Notes: generated by a model from the letters alone, not told the origin. A stretch of DNA of 38,559 nucleotides from JBATTK01 sp049670505 (GCA_049670505.1 JBATTK010000042.1:1-38559), one strand, 5' to 3'. Numbered from the stretch's first letter, positions 9,128-18,381 are shown. Made by a program: numbers and translations.

Positions 9128-10756
9128 ATGGATATCAACTTCAATAAAAACGAAGACCACAATAAATTACTACGATCCGAACTTAAAAAAAGGCTTGCTA
9201 CCATAAAATTGGGAGGAGGCAAAAGTAGAATGGATAAGCAGCATGCGCAAGGAAAGATGACAGCGCGTGAGCGTATAGCATATCTATTGGATACCGATAA
9301 GGAATATCTTGAGATTGGAGCTCTGGTGGGGGAAGATATGTACGAAGAACATGGCGGATGCGTTTCTGGAGGAGTGGTCGTTACTATTGGATATGTTCAG
9401 GGCAAACAGTGTGTTGTTGTAGCTAATGACGCCACTGTAAAAGCAGGGGCTTGGTTTCCCATTACCGCAAAGAAGAATTTGCGCGCACAGGAAATAGCCA
9501 TGGAAAATAGCCTGCCCATTATTTACCTGGTAGACAGTGCAGGCGTATACCTACCCATGCAGGACGAAATTTTTCCGGATAAGGAACACTTTGGAAGAAT
9601 TTTTAGAAATAATGCTATTATGAGTAGTATGGGGATTCCCCAAATAGCTGCTGTAATGGGCAGTTGCGTGGCCGGAGGCGCTTATTTGCCTATTATGAGC
9701 GATGAAGCTTTGATCGTAGATAAAACGGGCAGTATCTTTTTGGCGGGAAGTTATCTGGTAAAAGCGGCCATTGGGGAAAATGTGGACAATGAAACCCTTG
9801 GGGGAGCTACAACACATTGTGAAATTAGTGGGGTAACCGATTATAAGGCCGAAGACGATGCCGCCGCTTTGGACACCATTAAAAAACTTATCGATAAAAT
9901 TGGGGATCCAGCTAATGCGGGGTTCAGTAGAGCAAAATCTTTAAAACCAAAAGAAGATCCGAATGAAATCTTCGGCATTTTACCCAGTTCACGTACGGAT
10001 CAATACGATATGTTGGAAATCATAAAGCGTTTGGTAGACGATTCCGATTTTGAGCAATATAAAGAGGGATATGGAAAAACAATCCTTACCGGCTATGCGA
10101 GAATCGACGGATGGGCCGTAGGCATTGTAGCCAATCAGCGAAAAGTGGTGAAGACCAAAAAAGGGGAAATGCGGTTCGGAGGTGTTATCTATTCCGATTC
10201 GGCCGACAAAGCGACCCGATTTATAGCGAACTGTAACCAGAAGAAAATTCCTTTGGTATTTTTACAGGACGTTACCGGATTTATGGTAGGTAGTAAAAGT
10301 GAGCACGGTGGTATCATCAAAGATGGGGCTAAAATGGTAAACGCGGTAAGTAATTCCGTAGTACCTAAATTTACTATTGTCATAGGAAATAGTTATGGCG
10401 CTGGAAACTATGCAATGTGCGGTAAAGCCTATGACCCCAGACTTATAGTAGCTTGGCCCAGTGCGGAGCTCGCCGTTATGAGCGGGAATTCCGCGGCAAA
10501 GGTCCTATTGCAGATAGAAACCGCTTCCCTGAAGAAAAAAGGGGAAACTATTACCAAGGAAAAAGAATCGGAATTATTCAATACCATTAAGGAAAGGTAT
10601 GATAAACAAATTTCCCCCTATTATGCCGCGGCCCGTTTATGGACAGATGCCATAATAGACCCTTTGGAGACCCGAAAATGGATTTCTATGGGAATAGAAG
10701 CTGCAAACCATGCGCCTATTGAAAAGCCTTTTAATATGGGAGTACTACAGGTGTAG
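9128..10756 (+). CDS. Acyl-CoA carboxylase beta subunit (carboxyltransferase), methylcrotonyl-CoA type
   Basis: This subunit moves the carboxyl group from carboxybiotin to an acyl-CoA. The 542-aa protein carries the two crotonase-like halves of a carboxyltransferase: N-terminal GKMTARERIAYLLD, SAGVYLPMQDEIFPDKEHFG, and oxyanion-hole glycines in GSCVAGGAYLPIMSDE; C-terminal FLQDVTGFMVGS, GNSYGAGNYAMCGKAYDPR and AVMSGNSAAKVL. The SAGVYLP-FPDKEHFGR stretch is closest to methylcrotonyl-CoA carboxylase beta subunits (leucine breakdown), but propionyl or broader acyl substrates are possible. The biotin-carrying alpha subunit is not in the window, so the partner must be encoded elsewhere. It is a single gene with no obvious terminator apart from the weak stem at 10810-10860. 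Confidence 0.92.
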   Translation: MDINFNKNEDHNKLLRSELKKRLATIKLGGGKSRMDKQHAQGKMTARERIAYLLDTDKEYLEIGALVGEDMYEEHGGCVSGGVVVTIGYVQGKQCVVVANDATVKAGAWFPITAKKNLRAQEIAMENSLPIIYLVDSAGVYLPMQDEIFPDKEHFGRIFRNNAIMSSMGIPQIAAVMGSCVAGGAYLPIMSDEALIVDKTGSIFLAGSYLVKAAIGENVDNETLGGATTHCEISGVTDYKAEDDAAALDTIKKLIDKIGDPANAGFSRAKSLKPKEDPNEIFGILPSSRTDQYDMLEIIKRLVDDSDFEQYKEGYGKTILTGYARIDGWAVGIVANQRKVVKTKKGEMRFGGVIYSDSADKATRFIANCNQKKIPLVFLQDVTGFMVGSKSEHGGIIKDGAKMVNAVSNSVVPKFTIVIGNSYGAGNYAMCGKAYDPRLIVAWPSAELAVMSGNSAAKVLLQIETASLKKKGETITKEKESELFNTIKERYDKQISPYYAAARLWTDAIIDPLETRKWISMGIEAANHAPIEKPFNMGVLQV

Positions 10757-10809
10757 TATGCATATGATAAACTATAACATTTGAGATCAATAGGATAACC
10801 TATCAAATA

Positions 10810-10860
10810 GGGTAAAATACCACTCTTTCATTTTTTGTTCGAACATGTGGTTTAATACCC
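10810..10860. other. Imperfect inverted repeat between converging genes
   Basis: GGGTAAAATACCAC (10810-10823) pairs with GTGGTTTAATACCC (10847-10860) at 11 of 14 positions around a 23-base loop. It lies between the ends of the carboxylase gene and the converging secreted-protein gene. It may help separate the two transcripts, but lacks the compact stem plus T run of a good terminator. Confidence 0.3.
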
Positions 10861-10868
10861 AAAGTGAT

Positions 10869-11771
10869 TTACTTTTTTTTAGTTTTTTTGTCAGGAACCA
10901 AAAGAGAAGATTCCAGGTAATAGGTCATTGCGGAACCTTTCATTTGTTGCCATTTATCATGGCTGGCACTTTTTTTATAGGTATTTGCATATCTATTTTT
11001 AACAGCCGCCAGCACTAAGGCTATTTTACTATTTCCATATACTTTTAACAATTCCAGGCTTACTATAAAATCGTCTTTTACATAAACATTGTAGGGAGTT
11101 AAATCTATGTTCGCCAAACTACCTCCTTTCTTAATGACATAGAGAATATGCTGTGAGGATTTATTCAGATTAGTGCCGGGAAATCCTGTAGGGCCGTCGT
11201 CATCATATATATTGACCCGAACCTGAACGCTATCCGATTCGTTCTGCCAAACCCCAAAACTTAAGCTTTTAAGCTTCCGTAGTCCTTTGCGCACCCTAAT
11301 TTTGGTAGCAAGTTCCCCACCTAGGGAAACATTGTCTTTCCAATACCCATAAATCTTTTCCCATTTATTTTTATACCCAATCTTTTCATTTACGAACTGC
11401 TCTTCTTCAACACCCGCAACCAGTACAACTTCATCTAATGCAATTATATCTGGTTCCAAAAATATTTTGGGGTATTCATTATAAGCAAAGGTAAGGGTCG
11501 GTACTTTTTTCTTTACCGTTTTGTAGCCCAAGGAAGAAAACTGTAACGTATCCTCCAATGAATAGTCCAAAGGGTTTATTTCTAGATGGAAATACCCGTT
11601 TACATCGGTAACCGTACCTTTTGCCCGGTTTAGTATTCCAATATTTACATAAGGTATTGGTTCTCCCGTATGCTTATCAAGAACCTGCCCTTTGTATTCT
11701 TTTTGTGCATAAATAGTAACGGCCAAGAGGGAAAGAACCGTACACAAAATAAAATTTCTTAAGCTATCCAT
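10869..11771 (-). CDS. Secreted carboxypeptidase-like regulatory domain protein, 300 aa
   Basis: A signal peptide at residues 1-22 (LCTVLSLLAVTIYAQ) leads to a carboxypeptidase-like regulatory domain (about 25-112: YKGQVLDKHTGEPIPYVNIG, GTVTDVNGYFHLEI, FSSLGYKTVKK). A domain of about 160 residues follows that I do not know by name, with the run GYWKDNVSLGGELATKIRV, VRVNIYDDDGPTGFPGTNL and VKDDFIVSLELLKVYG. It is a close paralogue of the next upstream gene in the same order and is the last gene of the minus-strand run starting at the M24 peptidase. It is probably exported to the periplasm or the outer-membrane side. The tail is lysine-rich (PDKKTKKK). Confidence 0.85.
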   Translation of the reverse strand: MDSLRNFILCTVLSLLAVTIYAQKEYKGQVLDKHTGEPIPYVNIGILNRAKGTVTDVNGYFHLEINPLDYSLEDTLQFSSLGYKTVKKKVPTLTFAYNEYPKIFLEPDIIALDEVVLVAGVEEEQFVNEKIGYKNKWEKIYGYWKDNVSLGGELATKIRVRKGLRKLKSLSFGVWQNESDSVQVRVNIYDDDGPTGFPGTNLNKSSQHILYVIKKGGSLANIDLTPYNVYVKDDFIVSLELLKVYGNSKIALVLAAVKNRYANTYKKSASHDKWQQMKGSAMTYYLESSLLVPDKKTKKK

Positions 11772-11841
11772 CTCATTAAACTAATATTGGCATTTACGTT
11801 CTTGGGGAAATACCTTACAAGATACAAAAAAGAGTATAGTT

Positions 11842-13020
11842 TTATACGGGATCCATGACCAGATTGATTCTAGTTCTATCTAAAATTTTAAATACCGTTT
11901 TTTTCATCCCCTGGAATTCAAAACCTAATAGATCGCCTTTCTTTGCCAGAATTTCGTACCTACCATTTTCATTGGTTGTTGTCCGCTCATTTGTACTATA
12001 ATTAATAATTCGGACATCGGACAAAGGCTTTCCTGCATATAATACGAAACCGGAAATCTTTTTTTGATTTTTAGTTGCCTTGATCGTTTTCCTCACCTTT
12101 GAATCTCCCCGATTCTTTTTAGCGTAGAGGGTAGTATTCAGATGATAGGCCATAGCAGTATCACCTATAAGCTCCCATTTGGACTGACTAGCATATTTTT
12201 TATAGGAATCGGTACTTCTATTTTCAGAAGCTGAAAGTACTAACCCAATATCTTTATCTCCGTAAACTTTGAGCAATTCTAGACTTACAATAAAATCATT
12301 TTTAACAAAAATATCGAAAGGTTCTAAATCTATTAAGGCTATTTCCGTATCAGACCTAATAGGAAACAATATATTTCTTCCCGACGTATTCAGGTTCGTT
12401 TTGGGAAATTGCATACGACCGTCATCATCGTATATATTTACCCGTACAAGGACACTATCTGAAGGGTTGTGCAATACATTAAAAAAAAGACGATTCAATT
12501 TTCTAAGCCCTTTTTTCACTCGTATTTTTGTAGCGAGCTCACCTCCTAAAGCAATATTGTCTTTCCAGTAACCGTACGTTTTGTGTCCAAAGTTTTGATA
12601 TCCTACATTCTGATTCAATTCAAAAGTCCCTTTGTCCGTTACCACTACTTCCGACAGTTTCATATGTTGTGGTAAAAGCCTAATTTCAACATAATCGTTG
12701 TACCTAAATTCTAGCTCCGGAACCGCTTTTTTAATCGTTTTATACCCCATGGAAGAAATCAGTAGGGTGTCCATTGTAGTATAGTCCTCGGGATTCAATT
12801 CCAGATGAAAAACACCTAATTCATTGCTAACGGTCCCAACGCCCTTATTCAAGATCCCAATATTTACATAAGGTAAGGTCTCATTTGTCTTGCTGTCATA
12901 GATGATTCCCTTGTAGTCTTTTTGTGCGGTTATACCAGACATCCCCTGTAGCGTTAAAACTATCACTAAAAGGTTTTTTTTGAGGTATTCCCATTTATTT
13001 GGATGCCAAGGTACTTGCAT
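11842..13020 (-). CDS. Secreted protein with two carboxypeptidase-like domains, 392 aa
   Basis: Paralogue of the downstream 300-aa protein: an N-terminal signal (hydrophobic core LLVIVLTLQGMSGITAQ, long polar n-region), a first carboxypeptidase-like regulatory domain (about 34-125), and the same middle domain (GYWKDNIALGGELATKIRV, VRVNIYDDDGRMQFPKTNL, VKNDFIVSLELLKVYGD). It has an extra C-terminal domain of about 75 residues (KKISGFVLYAGKPLSDVRI, ENGRYEILAKKGDLLGFEF) that is itself carboxypeptidase-like and resembles the N-terminal domain of the neighbouring plug protein. The first 26 bases overlap the end of the upstream gene, so the two are translationally coupled. A role in the cell envelope is inferred; the precise function is unknown. 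Confidence 0.85.
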   Translation of the reverse strand: MQVPWHPNKWEYLKKNLLVIVLTLQGMSGITAQKDYKGIIYDSKTNETLPYVNIGILNKGVGTVSNELGVFHLELNPEDYTTMDTLLISSMGYKTIKKAVPELEFRYNDYVEIRLLPQHMKLSEVVVTDKGTFELNQNVGYQNFGHKTYGYWKDNIALGGELATKIRVKKGLRKLNRLFFNVLHNPSDSVLVRVNIYDDDGRMQFPKTNLNTSGRNILFPIRSDTEIALIDLEPFDIFVKNDFIVSLELLKVYGDKDIGLVLSASENRSTDSYKKYASQSKWELIGDTAMAYHLNTTLYAKKNRGDSKVRKTIKATKNQKKISGFVLYAGKPLSDVRIINYSTNERTTTNENGRYEILAKKGDLLGFEFQGMKKTVFKILDRTRINLVMDPV

Positions 13021-14758
13021 TGGATATGGTAAACAGTGGTTGGCTTACATCTTTTACACTTAATTTGAACACCCTGGTCTCCTTACGTTGTGATGAAAGA
13101 CCATAATTATGGTATATGGTCGCTTTTAAATATGATGGGGTAAGACTTTTATTTCCAAAGTAGTTCACATTTACCTGCCAACTGCCCTTAAGGCTGTCAT
13201 CTATTACATATTCCTGACAGGAATATCCTTTGAGTTTTCCATCTTTAATACGCTCCGCATTTGCAAGTAAACTATGGTTCCATTTGTAATACTGGTTCTG
13301 CGGGTTAACAAATTGTAGTTCAAATTCGGCTTCGCTATCGCTCCACTCAAACACCATACGGGTTCCCACGGCATCCTTTTTGTCCTTGCGCTTAAATTTT
13401 CTTTGCCTTTGTACTAAATTCTTTCCATTTAATTTCAATAAATTATTGAAGTCATTTCTAATGATATCGGTAAATCCTTTATCATCCGCTTTTATAAAAC
13501 CCTCTGCAATCAAATAATCATATCTAGTGTACAAAGATGCCGCCTTTCTATAGTTGCCTATTTCCCGGTAACTGTTGGCCAGGTCCATATATGACTGTGC
13601 ATAATGTGGCCTAATGATAAAAACCTCCTTGAAAATTTCATTGGCTTTTTCAAAATCCCCACTGGCCTGATAGCTATAGGCCAAAGATTTTAAAGCTACT
13701 GGATTCTCCTGAAAAAGATACCAATGGTCTTTAATGATCTTATCGGCAAAATCCATTTCCCCCCAAGTTTCTTTAAAATAGCTATGGGCATCTAACATAT
13801 AGTGATAGGAACTTCTGTAAGCGTTTACCTGTACTTTATAGATATCCATTGCCTCTTCCGCCGTACGTGCTATATGCAATTGCTGCAGATATGTGGGGCT
13901 GTTTTTTTTCAATTCGTTTGACGTGAGCACCTTATCCTCAAAAATATTGTTTCTACGTTTCGCTTGATCATAAGGCCGATCGGTACCCGGTTCCGGGAAA
14001 TAGTTTGCTCCCTTGGTATTAATTACAATGACCCCCCCATTGGATTGTCCGCCATATTTCGTAACCAATCCTAAACCGCTCATCACGGCTATACGTTCTA
14101 TATTTTCTACCATAATAAAGGTAGGTGCCTCGGTGAATATCAATCCGTCTACATCATAGATCACGGGTAACAGTCCTATGGTTCCCCCCCGGAGGTATAC
14201 AATAGGTCTCGTTGGGTCATTTAATGGTCTAATTACCCTAAGGTTGGGAAAACGAAATTGGATGGTAGAAACAAAATCCATTTGGCCCAAGGGCAATTCC
14301 GAACCATCTACTACACGGACGGGAAAATTGGTTAAATCCCTATCTACAATTCCAAATGCCGTATTGATCAGGTTTTTGTTGGAAGCGTATTCATACTGCA
14401 ACTTTTCTTGACTTTTATTTCGTGTTTTACTAACTACCACTTCATCCAATTTATTTACTTCCTGGTTCATTTTGATATTTAAGATAGCGGTGATGTCCTC
14501 CACCACGATTTCCATATCCTTCATACTTGGGTATTGGAACAACAAGATATCCCCCTCCCCTGCCTTGATACTGTAGTTGCCGTTTAGGTTGGATTTTGCT
14601 TGTTGTTTGCTATTGGTATTAACGACCTGGGCATTGGTCAGCGGAATATCCAAATAGGTCATTTTTCCTGTGATGATCTTATTGGGTTGTTGCTGTGAAA
14701 AAGTTAAAAAGGATAACGAGAGAAAAAGAATGAGAAGGGTAGCATTTTTCATGATCAT
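12995..14758 (-). CDS. Barrel-less TonB-plug protein with TPR-like repeats and DUF2135-like C-terminus, 587 aa
   Basis: Domains in order: signal peptide (MKNATLLILFLSLSFLTFSQ), SusC-type carboxypeptidase-like domain (about 20-90, ending KLDEVVVSK), a TonB plug (about 115-250: PIVYLRGGTIGLLPVIYDVDG, IERIAVMSG, YGGQSNGGVIVINTKG), helices with TPR character (about 330-450: ALKSLAYSYQASGDFEKANE, DLANSYREIGNYRKA), and a final beta domain of about 120 residues (MVFEWSDSEAEFELQFVNPQ, WQVNVNYFGN, ATIYHNYG) resembling DUF2135 of the YfaP type. No beta-barrel follows the plug, so it cannot be a transporter by itself. A longer TTG frame starts at 14788, but the ATG at 14758 (or 14752) gives a proper signal peptide. 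The gap to the upstream paralogue is 44 bases. Confidence 0.85.
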   Translation of the reverse strand: MIMKNATLLILFLSLSFLTFSQQQPNKIITGKMTYLDIPLTNAQVVNTNSKQQAKSNLNGNYSIKAGEGDILLFQYPSMKDMEIVVEDITAILNIKMNQEVNKLDEVVVSKTRNKSQEKLQYEYASNKNLINTAFGIVDRDLTNFPVRVVDGSELPLGQMDFVSTIQFRFPNLRVIRPLNDPTRPIVYLRGGTIGLLPVIYDVDGLIFTEAPTFIMVENIERIAVMSGLGLVTKYGGQSNGGVIVINTKGANYFPEPGTDRPYDQAKRRNNIFEDKVLTSNELKKNSPTYLQQLHIARTAEEAMDIYKVQVNAYRSSYHYMLDAHSYFKETWGEMDFADKIIKDHWYLFQENPVALKSLAYSYQASGDFEKANEIFKEVFIIRPHYAQSYMDLANSYREIGNYRKAASLYTRYDYLIAEGFIKADDKGFTDIIRNDFNNLLKLNGKNLVQRQRKFKRKDKKDAVGTRMVFEWSDSEAEFELQFVNPQNQYYKWNHSLLANAERIKDGKLKGYSCQEYVIDDSLKGSWQVNVNYFGNKSLTPSYLKATIYHNYGLSSQRKETRVFKLSVKDVSQPLFTISNASTLASK

Positions 14759-14802
14759 AGCGTTTTGATTAGAATTAAAACACCTCAAAAATCAAGCCAG
14801 TA

Positions 14803-16983
14803 TCACTTAAGATGTAAGGTCCAGATATTTTTCTTTTGACCTACGGCATCAAAATGCATCCATGTATCCTCTCTTATTTCTTTTGATGTGCCAAAATCTT
14901 TATATAGCGTACATTTAAGTACCAAACTCTCTTTTAGCGGATGGTCTTCCAAATAGGTTGCGTTCACGATCCATTTTCCTTTCATATCCCCTGTTAATTC
15001 AAATTCTTCCATAGCATATCCATCTGCTATACCCTCATTTATTCTATTCCTATTGGCCGAGTCGGTATATTCCCAATTAAAGAATCTATTCTGGGGATTT
15101 ACAAACTGAATTTCAAATTCCGTATTCGGTCTGTTCCATTCAAATACCAATCTTGCTTTGTAGGTTACATTATTGAGATATTTATGATCTACTTTGGAAG
15201 CATCCAAATCTTCCTTGTGATGAAAAAGAAGACGTCTAATTTCCCTACCCAGCGTTTTGGATATACCGGATGTCCGCAAACCGGGGTACTTGTTGCTACT
15301 TGAAAGTGCCAACATATCGTTTAAGCCATTTTGGTATTGACCCATCCTTACTTTCGTCAAGGCCATATTCAAATAGGGTTGAACGGCATTAGGCAATAAT
15401 TCCTTTATTTTTTCATATAGGTTCAAAACTTCTTGGTACTTACCGATCGTTGATAATACAAGGGCCAAGGAAGTTAGCTTAGCCGTATCATTTGGATAGA
15501 CCTCTTGAATATTATATAATATACGTAACGCTAGTTCCGGATTGCGCACTTCAAAATAGGAGAAGGCATCTAAATAAAGAAGTACATTAGTTGGATATTT
15601 ACGGCGCAATGACAGGTAATTACCGTACGCCTCTTTTTCCGATACCGAGTTTTGTAATATTTCTAAAAAGGAGGACCCTTTGATACTTCCAATAGAACTT
15701 TCCTCATCATAGATATTATTTTTTAAGCGGGCCAAATCGTTTCCTTTGCGCTCCGCTTTGCCATAATCACCCGTTTTTGTGGTAATCAAAAGAACGCCTC
15801 CCGATCCCAAGGTACCATACCTGTTGGTAGCGGCATATCCTTTTAAAACCGTTATATCGGCTATATTCTCGGGATCTACATAGGAAAAATTGGCAAGAGA
15901 TCCGTTTGATGCGGAAGAGTTTGATCGTTGTACGGGTACGCCATCTATGACTATCAATCCATAATTGTTCAATAACATGGAATTATCCGTTCGCATGTTC
16001 ACCTGACTTAAATCGTTGTTTCTAGCCACGTTAACGCCTGAGAATCTATTTTGTACACTGCTGGCTACATTAGTTTGTATGGGACTGATAGCATCATCTC
16101 CTATGGATTGCACCGCATAGCCTAGTTTTTCCTCACTTTCCAGACCGTATCCCGTCGTTGTAGATTTTTCTACCTCCTGTGCTTGTTCTACCAAAACTAC
16201 CTCGTCCAAAGCAACGGTATTGGGCGCCATGAAAATCTTCATCTGTATGTTGGGTTCAATAGGCACTATGCGTAACGTATTGTTTTCCCTACTGGTAATC
16301 AGCAAACTATCTCCGGTACGACCCAATAGGGAGAAATTTCCATCGCTATCGGTCAAAAAGCTATCGGAAATTCCTTTAATCGCAACTTTTACATTGGAAG
16401 CAGGCCTATTATCTATATAAACGGTGCCTTTGATCTGTTGTGCGTTTTCAATGTTTTTGTGGGGTAGCGTAGTCTTTAAATTTTGTGCCATCGTTGCAGT
16501 AAAATCTACTAATCTACTTCTTGTAATCAAGGCGTTCCTTTTTAAGAACTCCCCATCTCTCATAGGACTACTATTAATGATATAGGACCCTTTGGGCATG
16601 GCAATTACTGCTTTTTTATCAAATCCCTTTCCGTCCGTGAAAACATAAACACGTTTATATTTTATGCTTTTTTCCAAATCGGTGAACAGGCTTGCCCCGT
16701 CATATGTAGCCGCTGTAAGTGCCGCTCTTAGCTCCTGCCAATCCCCTTGGGTTACAGTAAACTCTTTTTCCCGTAAACCAAGGTCAAAAAAAAGCACTTG
16801 CACTTTTTGATTCTTATTTTTAACGAAGTACTTCTCCAATACGGAGAGGTCTTTTTCCATATTCCGATCCTGCATGGATAAGGAAGTGTCCCAGCAAATG
16901 GTCATGGTACTATCTTGCAGTTCTTGGGAAATTAAAGTTTGTATCCCAAAAAATAACGCAAAAAATACCGTTGCTTTTTTCAT
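14803..16983 (-). CDS. VWA domain - carboxypeptidase-like - TonB plug - TPR - DUF2135-like fusion, 726 aa
   Basis: After a signal peptide (1-20, FFALFFGIQTLISQ) comes a von Willebrand A-like domain with a MIDAS-type DTSLS (32-36) and a later Asp in VYVFTDGKG (about 117). A carboxypeptidase-like domain spans about 180-262 (IKGTVYIDNRPASNVKVAIKG to VALDEVVLVEQ). A TonB plug covers about 280-415 (VQNRFSGVNVARN, GLIVIDGVPVQRS, ITVLKGYAATNRYG, GGVLLITTKTG). TPR-like helices (about 430-560) and a DUF2135-like end (LVFEWNRPNTEFEIQFVNPQ, WIVNATYLED) complete it. It parallels the next gene with the VWA module added, and likewise lacks a barrel. The stop of the M24 peptidase lies 1 base before its ATG, so they are one transcript. 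A metal-dependent adhesion or scaffold role at the envelope is inferred. Confidence 0.85.
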   Translation of the reverse strand: MKKATVFFALFFGIQTLISQELQDSTMTICWDTSLSMQDRNMEKDLSVLEKYFVKNKNQKVQVLFFDLGLREKEFTVTQGDWQELRAALTAATYDGASLFTDLEKSIKYKRVYVFTDGKGFDKKAVIAMPKGSYIINSSPMRDGEFLKRNALITRSRLVDFTATMAQNLKTTLPHKNIENAQQIKGTVYIDNRPASNVKVAIKGISDSFLTDSDGNFSLLGRTGDSLLITSRENNTLRIVPIEPNIQMKIFMAPNTVALDEVVLVEQAQEVEKSTTTGYGLESEEKLGYAVQSIGDDAISPIQTNVASSVQNRFSGVNVARNNDLSQVNMRTDNSMLLNNYGLIVIDGVPVQRSNSSASNGSLANFSYVDPENIADITVLKGYAATNRYGTLGSGGVLLITTKTGDYGKAERKGNDLARLKNNIYDEESSIGSIKGSSFLEILQNSVSEKEAYGNYLSLRRKYPTNVLLYLDAFSYFEVRNPELALRILYNIQEVYPNDTAKLTSLALVLSTIGKYQEVLNLYEKIKELLPNAVQPYLNMALTKVRMGQYQNGLNDMLALSSSNKYPGLRTSGISKTLGREIRRLLFHHKEDLDASKVDHKYLNNVTYKARLVFEWNRPNTEFEIQFVNPQNRFFNWEYTDSANRNRINEGIADGYAMEEFELTGDMKGKWIVNATYLEDHPLKESLVLKCTLYKDFGTSKEIREDTWMHFDAVGQKKNIWTLHLK

Positions 16984-16984
16984 T

Positions 16985-18331
16985 TTAATTTCCTTGATGT
17001 TGCATCACCCTTGGAACCAACAAAAGCTCCGTTTGTCTACCGTTGACATATCGGAAACCTTCTTTTCCGTAAAACCCGGCCTCTTCCAACATAATACGAA
17101 TGTCGCGCTTCCATTCAGGAACGTTTATCGTGGTGTTCAATTCTATGGCATAAACGGTATTCGGGTTTAGCGGGTAGTTCTCCCCATCATCTTTCATAAC
17201 ACCGCCCTGGGAATCCCACATACCGATCGTGGTTCCGGCAGAGTGACCGTATGCGCCTAAAGGATGGGTATAGATTGAAGGACGTAATCCGGCTTCCTTG
17301 GCTTCTTGAAGCGACTCGGATAGTATTTCATTTCCCGTACGACCGCTGATCATATTTTTGGTCAAAAAATCCTGGACCCTATTCCCGTCCCGTAACCCAT
17401 TCCTTAAATATAGCGGAGCTTCTTGTTCCCCTCGTTTTAAAACATAAGCCAATTCCTGACAATCCGTATTCAACCGCAAATAGGTAATTCCAAAATCACA
17501 GTGCAATAGGTCCCCCGGCAAAATCACCGTATCATCAGGTCTGCCGGAAAAAGAATATAGATGTCCTACCAAGGCTTCACTGGTACGCTGCACATCTACT
17601 GTAGGGTGAAACCACGTTTCTAGGCCCAAATCCGTAACTCTTTGCCGCATCCACCACTCCACTTCAGTCGTTGTGGTTATGCCCGGGCTTATTACCTTTT
17701 CTGAAAATGCTTCTGAGATAATATCATGGGTAATCGTCACCAATTGATTATAAATGACCATTTCACGTGCGGTACGGGTTTCGATCCAACGCACGGCCAA
17801 CTGCTCTGCGGAAGTTACTTTTGAGCGATACTTTTTAGGAAGGTACTGCATAAACTCATCGTAGTCGGTTTTGTCCAATCCGTCCGCAATATTAAAATCC
17901 TTGGAAAAGTTAAGTCCAATTTTATCCGGATTACGCTCTTCTATCAACTGAATCAATCTATTCCATTGATCTGGTTCTTTCTCCTTATCCCATGCGGATG
18001 TAATATGCTCCCCTATATTATAACGGGCTACCGCCAATTTCTCTACACTATTTTTGGCCTTGTTTCTATAGAATAGTAAAATAGTTCTTCTGCGGGCATT
18101 GAGCCAGGTAGAAGGAAGCATTGTCCGTAGCACCGGGTCTTCGTTATACTCCCTGGATATTAATATCCACATATCTATTCCGGATACGTCCATTAATTCC
18201 GGAAGCAAGGTATTAAAGCGTTCGCCTAGGATTTCATCAATAACTTCGGCACGTTTATGCTCTGGAAGAATCTGTTGGGCACTACTTGTAAAAGCCCATA
18301 AAATGCAAAATAGTAGGTACGTATTTTTCAT
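16985..18331 (-). CDS. Secreted M24-family metallopeptidase (Xaa-Pro peptidase-like)
   Basis: A 448-aa protein with a signal peptide (LLFCILWAFTSSAQQ), a creatinase-like N-terminal domain (about 25-190) and a pita-bread M24 catalytic domain (about 195-430). Metal ligands are recognisable: an Asp in DLLHCDFGI, a His in YTHPLGAYGHSAG, and acidic residues in YAIELNTTINV. These are the positions used by aminopeptidase P/prolidase enzymes for two divalent metals, although the first Asp motif appears as HCDFG rather than the usual DxG spacing. It is likely a periplasmic dipeptidase or aminopeptidase. It heads the run of secreted genes that ends at 10869, 50 bases behind menE. Confidence 0.85.
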   Translation of the reverse strand: MKNTYLLFCILWAFTSSAQQILPEHKRAEVIDEILGERFNTLLPELMDVSGIDMWILISREYNEDPVLRTMLPSTWLNARRRTILLFYRNKAKNSVEKLAVARYNIGEHITSAWDKEKEPDQWNRLIQLIEERNPDKIGLNFSKDFNIADGLDKTDYDEFMQYLPKKYRSKVTSAEQLAVRWIETRTAREMVIYNQLVTITHDIISEAFSEKVISPGITTTTEVEWWMRQRVTDLGLETWFHPTVDVQRTSEALVGHLYSFSGRPDDTVILPGDLLHCDFGITYLRLNTDCQELAYVLKRGEQEAPLYLRNGLRDGNRVQDFLTKNMISGRTGNEILSESLQEAKEAGLRPSIYTHPLGAYGHSAGTTIGMWDSQGGVMKDDGENYPLNPNTVYAIELNTTINVPEWKRDIRIMLEEAGFYGKEGFRYVNGRQTELLLVPRVMQHQGN

Positions 18332-18381
18332 GTAGACGGTTTATCCAATGAAAATACAAAAACTAAAGAATTATAAGCGGC

